This document shows, piece by piece, positions 57,401 through 64,000 of a stretch of DNA of 64,000 bases. The DNA is from Diphasiastrum complanatum (lineage: Eukaryota > Streptophyta > Lycopodiopsida > Lycopodiales > Lycopodiaceae). The stretch is taken from contig CM055110.1 in NCBI GenBank assembly GCA_029204225.1, positions 41,891,862 through 41,955,861 on the forward strand, written 5' to 3'. Position 1 is the stretch's first letter, and each line of letters opens with the position of its first letter. The notes under the pieces are model-generated. The model was not told the DNA's origin. It worked only from the letters and a program-made list of their open reading frames with translations, and did no database searches. Made by a program: the position numbers and the translations under genes.

Positions 57401-60400
57401 GAACTGTAGGTCTGACGCCAAAGGCTGGTATTAGGTCCTCACAAAGGATTCGAATGCTAAGCAAACTGCAGCAAAGAAACACTAGGGAATTGGATGGTGG
57501 ACAAACCAACCCAACCAAATCTAGATCGAACGGATTTAGCCCCCAAGCTATGGATCAATTACTCAAAAGGAGAGAGGAGTCACACCAGCAGCATGTAGCT
57601 ACTAACATCAAAATAAGGTGGATGGCACTCCTTTTTTGGATGAAACTCTTTATAAATAGCTTGTTGGAAGCTTGATTTATTTTACTACTACTAGGCAAAG
57701 AAGCTTATGTAGTTGGAGTGAAGTCAATATATGAGCTACCCAATCGAAGCCCATTGGAAAATTAGCAAAGAGGGTGGGAACATATTCAAATGATTTCACA
57801 GATGATTTCAAATGATTTCACAGATTTCACAGATTCAAATGATTTCACAGATTTTTTTGGCCTTTTTTTTGCATATTTTTGGGGGTGGGAAACTAAAGAA
57901 ATAATAAATAAATAAATGATTTATCTATTATTATTTCTTGTCAATATCAAGAGACCCCACTTGTGCCGTGGGGTACTTTGATTATATGGTTCACCTATGG
58001 ATACATGTTTTCCGTCTGGCTACTCTAAACAAACCTGAAGTGCCAATATTTGTGCTTGGGTCGTTTGGCTACTGTGGAAATAAGGTGGTTATCTTGGCTT
58101 TGAATGATCTTTAACATCAAGGTAAGCTTATAAAAGTCGTTCACATCAAACTTGCTCCTTCGCAAGGATTCTCTCTGTCAAGATTTTCATGCCTGCTGGT
58201 TACTATCATCAAGTTTAAGATCCTTGGCTTAAAACTCCCACACTGACAAATCAGGCACTCAGTAGGTCGTAAAATCAAGCATTAGTCATACAAATCAGTA
58301 TTGTAGGAATGATTGAGTGTGTTCTCTTTTGTTTCTGACTCTTCCTTTCAGGCTTTCTTGGTCAATTCATAAGATTTACCATTGTTGGATGATCATAAAT
58401 ATGCACTGTTTTAATACCTATTTCAGGCTTTAATACATGTTTTTAAAAAAAAATGTTCCGACCCAGTACATTCCGGCCCAAAAGGGTCAGAATGGGTTTC
58501 TAAGCTATGTAGCATCAAGACTATGATAGGTGAGAATAAAATCAATTATAGCATATAGCACAAATCATTCAGATACATGGAGAATCAACAAAGTTAGCAA
58601 ACATCAAAGCTCAAGCTTTCTTGACAAGAGACATGGATTCCAACGAGTGTAAAATAGATTAGTAGGAGGGCGTCATAAGCCATCAAGGTCCAAAATATGA
58701 GTGCCCATGCATGATAGTTATCCACGAGGTGTCAATACTAAATCAGCTCTAGGTGTCAACCTACTTGCTAAAATATGCATAAGAGGACTTCACAATGTAT
58801 TCAATTTTTACCCCCATGACATGTGCACAACTTAAAAGTTACAATAATACAAAGCCTAAAGGGGTAAAAATAGGCATTTATTTCAACACCCCCCGGCCGT
58901 TGATGGCTATTTTACTTACACTAACACCTTGTATCCATCAAAATTTCTTTAAAATTTTTTTTACTAAGAGCTTTTGCAAAGATGTTTGCTACTTGGTCAT
59001 TAACATTGCAAAAAAACCAACTGGATTTCACCACTCTACACTTTCTCTCGTATGAAGTGTTGATTCACTTTTGTATGCTTCGTTAAAGCATGATACACAA
59101 GATTCTTGGCCAGCTGAATACAACTCCGGAAAGATCTCTCTAAGTGATTTGCAAATCACTAAGTAGCCTCCTAAGCCAAATAGCCTTGTAGGTGTCCTTC
59201 ATAGTTACCATGTACTCAACTTTCGTCAATGATAGAGCTATGGTGTGCTCCTTCTTGTTGCACCGAGAAATTACCCCTAAACCAAGGCTAAAAGCATAGC
59301 CGAAAGTAGACCTACAATCTTCTCTATCACCTGCCCAATCTGAATTGGTGTAGCCTTCAAGCTGAAGCTCACCATTATTAGCATAGAGCCATGGATGCTA
59401 TAATCTATATAATTTAGTGCGCCCTACCTCATTTGTGATGGGACATGGTTGGAGTTTATCTCATCATTTGTGTTCTCTTCCATATGTTTGGCTATTGTTT
59501 CATCACAATAAGAATCTTATCTTGGTTACTTGTATGAGCAAGTTGGTTTTCTAACAAAATCTTGAGGTTTTTCTAAAACCAATTTATTGTGAGGCACTTT
59601 TTAAAGAGGCTGCACACACAATTACCAGTAGTTAATCCTCTCAACCCAAATGGGTTGGTTAATAAGTAAAGTCTTGAATTTAAATTCGTATTGCTAGAAT
59701 ACCACTAACTTCCTCTAATCTCATCAGAATTAGTCGTTGTCGGCATGGTTGGTATCAATCTAAAGAACACCACCTTCTTAGTAGCATAAGCAACCAAACA
59801 TCATTTCTTAGGTCATCATCAAACAAACTTGATGTCATAAAGAGTTTTAGAATCGGATCTTAATTGCATGAGCAAATGTAAGAATCTGTTTCATTTGCAT
59901 GGAATAAACAATTATGACCTAGAATCATAAAAGTTCTTAATTATAAAGAAAAGTCTTTGATTTTATAAGCAATGTCTTAATTCTCACATGTTGGTAGTTT
60001 CTGGATTCATTGACATGTTCTAGCAGCTTCAATTAGCTATGCGCTTACGATTATAGTGCCCCATTCCATACTTTTTGGTACAGAAGGTACTGTTATCTGT
60101 ACGTGCAGAGCTACATTATATATATTGAGATAGTCTATTTTTTCTTATCAGGGCCTTTCCATGAAAATCTGAAAAACAAAAAAACAAAAAACAGTATGTG
60201 TTATATGATTTTATTTGAAAATAAAGGACATGCAGAACACATATAGAAGGATGTTCCATACGCCACAAACTATGCTTACGTATAGAAAATGTTGCAAGTG
60301 TCTTGTGCTTTTATTGTCAATTGTCTTATATACCTACTAGCAGAGGGAACACGATATAATGAGTCGCAAGAGATACATTTTTATAAAATGTATATTTTTA

Positions 60401-63400
60401 TGTCGAGAGTATTGTTCTCTTCGCAAAGAGCTGGGAAATATCGAATGGGAATGGGTTATAGTAATCAAAGTGCATTTTCTTCAGATCCTTAAATTATTTC
60501 ATTCAATGTAGACATCAGTATGGGCCAAGTCTCTGCTTTCTTTGATGGTTGTTTATTGTACTTTAGCATACTACTTTATGAATTTTCTATCTTGCATGAA
60601 CTTTGCATGGGCATGTCCTTATAGAACCAAACAAAATTTTCAATTTCAGCCCAAAGTCAGAAGAGCTCTGATTTGTCTTCGTGCTTGCATAAATATCTAT
60701 GTTGCATGAAGCTTGCATGAAGATATTTTATAGAGCTAAGGAAAAATTTCTGTCTCAGCTCAAAGCCAGAAGAACGTACAGGAGTCAAGCAATTAGAGGA
60801 ACCAATTGCAGCACAGTCCGCAGTGACTGAAATTATATCTAGCCAAGGAAGCTCTGTGCATCGTGCTTTTGAAGAAGTACGTTTTGCATCTGCAAATGAT
60901 GCTGAGAATCTTGAATTTTATGGATGGGGAGAGGTAGCAAGCCTTGACAAATCAAAATGCTCAGAGCTTCCAGCAGCTAAACTGCTGCCGACATCCTCTC
61001 CTATTGTTCACCTGGCGGTAAATCAACTATATCTGCTTTTGAATTAAACGCTTCAAAGTGTTCCCAGAATTGCTTTCACAGTTTCAATGTGGATCTTTTC
61101 GGGTTTGAATGTAGATACCAGCACCTGTGTCTTATTAGAGGAACGACTCTGTTTAGTGTTGACCTGTAGATAAATAAAGTTCAGTCTGATTATTACTAGA
61201 AGTGCATTGTTGAAGTGCTATATTATCTCTACTAATGCTTGTACCTTTATCATGTAAGGTAACATAAGAAGGAAGCAACCTATGTTTGATCTGAAGTTCC
61301 TATATAACTTTCAAATTTAATAGTTTGGATCAAGATTCCATCATTAACAGATTAATTCCGCAGGCAAGTCGACATCATCTGGCAGCCATAACTGCGGCAG
61401 GTCAAGTATGGATATGGCGCAATCAACATGGCAGCATACATAGTAGGTGTAATGAGTGGGAACACATTTCAGACTTAGATAGAAAAGGAGTTGTACTTGT
61501 AGACATAGCTGGCCCAGAACTGGATAGGTCGCTTGGGGGCTATGATGCCAGCCAGGAGGACCAAGTGAGTATTTTGGACTGTTTGTTGTCAATTTTATTT
61601 TCTTTGACCTGAATGCAGTCCCAAATTGGTTTTTCACTGTGCTTGTTTCTAATTCTTAAATTTTAAACCTTATGTTGGGACAGGTTCCGGATCCATTTTA
61701 CTTGGCTGCAGTATGTAGCAATGGGGAAGATTTCATTTTGCAGGGGTCCTTGCCTCAAGAGCCTGTATGCTTCCACACCACTACTTGGCTGTGACGTTAG
61801 TTCTTTTCTGGTTTTGAATACTTGGCTGGAGTCTATAGATGGGAACTCACAGCAAACTCTAAGTCCAGAAGCTTATTGTGCTTTTTCTGTTCTTTCCGTA
61901 ATATACTTAAAGAAATCATGATAAACTAGTAAGTTGGTTTCCTGACTATAACCTTCAGGTTCGGACATATGGGCTGACGGAAGAACCCCGGCATATGGGT
62001 CTGAAAGCGGCCCTCAAGGCAGCTTCTCCTTCTGTGTATGGCATGGGCCGTGTTGCACAAGTTAGTGTGGGGACAGTAGAAGAACCTGATGAGCCGCCAT
62101 TTGTGGGGTAGAACATTACTTTCTAGAATCTATTGTAGCTTGTTGATTTCAAGAACAAGGATTGCAGACAATTGGACAGTGTACAAAACAATCCTCGAAT
62201 TTAGGCCAATGCATTGCTGACCAAACAAACAATGTCTATTTTCAGGTATATAACAGACACAGATCGAGTCTATATTCGTTCTGCCACAAACAATTATATG
62301 GAGGAAGTAAATCTTGTAAGTGGCTATACAGGCAGGCCACTAAAAATCCAGGTTAGTAAGAAAACTGAGTTTCCAATCAAGTGGGCCTATTTGCCTTATT
62401 CTAGTGTATAGTGAGTTCTTGGAATGATCAGTGTATAATCTCTTGGGCCTCGGGCCCCATGTAATTACTTTCCAGTTTTTTATTAGCGATTTGGCCCTTT
62501 CTTACTATTTGGAACCCATGCTGTTGGTAACTAGTTGATATTTTGACCTCATTCCCTTTACAAAAGTGATAGGAACTCCATACATCGGCCTTATGTGCTT
62601 TGAAGATGTCCATAGAAAATGGAACGAACACGGAATCGGATTTAGCTTTAGGTAGTTCTTTGATTATAAGGTTGGCTATGAGATGTAATGGATCATAAGT
62701 CATAATAAAGTCAATACTCAAGCCTTTTCCTTCGCCAGATCTACTACATACATACCAAGACCATGTTATTAGGTGCCTTGGCTAACTCTGATACATACAA
62801 GTGGTCTTTCAACGAGGTAACTTCTTTAAATGGTGCCTTTTGATCATAAGTCAAGTTTAATTGGAGTATACTTGTGTCTGCTTATAACTTACTTACATTT
62901 CTCGTAAGAAATTATTTGGGACAAGGTCCACGATCTTGAATTACCGAGCCAAAGGTTCTCGCCTTGGTATAAATAGGCCAGATAGGCCTCATTTGGAATG
63001 GTCGATCGAGAGGCTCAGGTTACCCTTAATGAGACAGTCTTAGCTTTTGAACTGGCATGTTCGCATTCTATAGAGAAGCTATCAGAATCACGTCCCACCG
63101 ATCACAAATCAGTTGTGAGGGTCGTTGTTGAGCTAGTGTAGGTTTCAGAAATGCTACCCCGCATTAGCTTCTAGCAATGATGCACTATAGACTTATCGAG
63201 TACATACTGTTATTTTTGAGTGAAAGGATGATTAACAATTTTCCAGCATTTGCAGTGTGGTAGGGCATATCATGCCATTATCATGTCAGATGATGGGCGA
63301 GCTTGGACTTGGGGCCGTGGCTATTTTCATGGGGCTGGAAAATCTGCCTCTGGGTTACCAAGCAAGTTGCCGTCACCATTTTCTGTTTGTCAGCCTGCTT

Positions 63401-63897
63401 TAGGCACCCTTGTTGGTCGTAAGGTAATTGAAAACCTCTCATTGTTGGTAAAGGCATGTTAGTTCCTTCTCTTAATTGTACTAATCGCAAGAGTGACTCT
63501 TATGCAGGTTATTGACGTTGGTTGCTATGGCGAAGATTTCATTGCCTTGACTGATGACGGTGAAGTTCATCAGTGGACACATGCAGTACCTAATCCGGCA
63601 GTTGGTGTCTATAATGTACCTGCAACTCCAATATTTGGCCAAGGTCCATGTTTAGCTGCTGATGAGAAAAAGCTAAAGAAGGTTTCAATAGGAGCCGGTA
63701 TGTGTTCAGGAATATCAACAAGTGGCAGAGTGCATACATGGCAAACCCATATGAAAGGTGGGCTCGTAGGGGTTGTTGGACCAGAGAAAGAAGCCTTAAC
63801 ACCACTAGGGCGGGGTGAACAGACTGGCGAGACAGCAATTTTGTCCCTTGGTACTACATCCATTTTCTCTCAATGTTCAGCTAGGGTTTATGCCTGA
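51498..63897 (+). CDS. Tudor-like x2 plus RCC1-type propeller protein, 13 coding exons
   Basis: Coding exons: 51,498-51,654; 52,172-52,215; 52,357-52,479; 53,024-53,163; 53,358-53,949; 54,702-54,937; 60,759-61,017; 61,364-61,564; 61,684-61,764; 61,959-62,107; 62,246-62,351; 63,247-63,423; 63,508-63,897. All introns are GT-AG and all phases fit, giving 884 residues. The start (AACAATGG context) follows a predicted acceptor. Residues about 84-128 form a Tudor-like module (KRFGRKLFHGEVTGF, then VIYEDGDREDLWWDELEPIL), and about 323-373 a second one (RKDFGGKMFSGEIIGYDP, VRYEDGDEEELEWSEVEPTL). Such modules in plant PTM/MSH6-type proteins read chromatin. Between them lies a basic, Ser-rich linker. 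From about 470 an RCC1-like propeller follows (FYGWGEV, HLAAITAAGQVWIWR, HAIIMSDDGRAWTWGRG, FIALTDDGEVHQWTH, GAGMCSGISTSGRVHTW). RCC1 folds act in GTPase exchange, chromatin or light signalling. A nuclear role is inferred. The last 15 residues look unlike RCC1; a donor TTG|GTACTA at 63,850 may lead to exons beyond the window. Confidence 0.78.
54973..55630. repeat. Tandem duplications in intron 6
   Basis: A segment with GCATTCCATTTGTAGATGCA occurs at about 54,993 and 55,321 (spacing about 330 bp). Within the second copy TTCACTGGGTGCTTTTTGA is repeated at about 55,355 and 55,398. A 74-bp unit starting TATGGATGTGGGAAATCTCC repeats at 55,481 and 55,555 with one or two differences, and its core AGTTGCAGAAATCCGTCTAC is also present at 55,097. 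Small ORFs here derive from the repeats. Confidence 0.88.
56469..56882 (+). repeat. Copia-type LTR in intron 6, plus orientation
   Basis: It begins TGTGGAAAGAAC and ends GAATTCAACA (414 bp). The reverse complement matches 58,461-58,888 over most of its length, for example AAGCATCAAAGCTCAAGC. No clear target duplication is visible. From 56,883 to 57,400 the sequence downstream is unassigned (a short frame at 56,901-57,095 has no domain). Confidence 0.65.
57454..57800 (+). pseudogene. Copia reverse transcriptase C-terminal fragment in intron 6
   Basis: Plus-strand frames read KVDGTPFLDETLYK and LVGSLIYFTTTRQ, matching the copia block around LVGSLIYLT.TRPD, followed in another frame by PIGKLAKRVGTY where the consensus has HWKAAKRVLRY. 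It is strongly decayed. A short repeat of GATTTCACAGAT follows at 57,795-57,855, and 57,860-58,460 holds nothing I recognise. Confidence 0.65.
58461..58888 (-). repeat. Copia 3' LTR in intron 6, minus orientation
   Basis: Read on the minus strand it starts TGTTGAAATAAATGCC at 58,888 right after a purine tract (GGCCGGGGGG at 58,898-58,889) and ends near 58,461. It is an inverted copy of 56,469-56,882. The distal border is an estimate. Confidence 0.7.
58899..59415 (-). pseudogene. Copia RNase H fragment in intron 6, minus strand
   Basis: Reading from 59,415 down: LEGYTNSDWAGDREDCRST, then GVISRCNKKEHTIALSLTKV and VEYMVTMKDTYKAIWLRRLL, a decayed part, and DQVANIFAKALSKKNFK. The catalytic Asp of SDWAGD is present. 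The frame has several breaks. It ends at the purine tract that precedes the LTR at 58,888. Confidence 0.85.
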
Positions 63898-64000
63898 TAT
63901 GAAGTGAGAATATATCGTGAAACCATTTTTCTTGCCAGTTTTCTGAGAAGAAGTACATGGATGCGGAATAGGAGAATCTTTTTCCCTCTTTTGACTAGCT

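Larger units (their letters stand above)
54938..60758 (+). other. Intron 6 of the Tudor-RCC1 gene (5.8 kb), filled with repeats and copia remnants
   Basis: The donor is CAAC|GTAAGA and the acceptor CTCAG|CTCAAAGC; reading phase 2 is kept across it. It contains tandem duplications (54,970-55,640), a copia LTR (plus), a copia pol fragment (plus), a copia LTR and RNase H (minus), and a duplicated acceptor (60,650 and 60,759). The other introns are 84 to 895 bp, so this one was enlarged by insertion. From 59,420 to 60,590 nothing further was recognised. Confidence 0.75.

Overview
The window looks like nuclear DNA of a plant (streptophyte). It is AT-rich, has GT-AG introns and no operons, and carries several hundred bp to several kb of each of the plant LTR-retrotransposon types: Ty3/gypsy with a chromodomain, Ty3/gypsy of the non-chromoviral (OTA, Athila/Tat-like) type with a tRNA-Asp-like primer site, and many Ty1/copia elements with tRNA-iMet primer sites. 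I cannot name the species; a non-seed plant is as plausible as a seed plant. No rRNA, tRNA, CRISPR or bacterial feature was seen.

Layout. 1-7,972: OTA-type gypsy element copy 1 (minus strand), gag-pol broken by stops and frameshifts and by a 680-bp solo copia LTR with a perfect 5-bp target duplication. 7,973-12,720: a second gypsy element (minus), split by a copia 3' end (plus), with a tandem-repeat leader and its own LTR. 12,825-15,182: copia RNase H debris and LTR sequences. 15,183-20,529: a chromodomain gypsy element (minus) with one full LTR, an internally deleted pol and a truncated 5' LTR. 20,770-23,647: a copia deletion derivative in which the start of gag is joined to the end of pol. 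24,380-32,642: a copia gag/protease relic interrupted by a 6.7-kb copia element (CTTCA duplication on both sides), itself containing copia fragments of both orientations. 33,790-34,714: copia integrase fragment. 34,722-44,808: OTA-type gypsy copy 2 (minus), with an extra 2-kb ORF region downstream of integrase. 44,809-50,075: two copia bodies sharing one LTR.

50,800-63,900 holds the only host gene I can support: a 13-coding-exon gene on the plus strand, whose splice phases all agree, encoding about 884 residues with two Tudor-like modules followed by a divergent RCC1-type propeller. Its 5.8-kb sixth intron is full of copia remnants in both orientations.

The retroelements do not work together as a pathway; they record successive insertions, recombination and deletion. 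The most unusual signals are the Tudor-Tudor-RCC1 domain order, a short motif (GGCGAAGGTT and its complement) scattered through both non-coding regions of the OTA element, its four zinc-knuckle gag, and the unrecognised extra ORF of copy 2.
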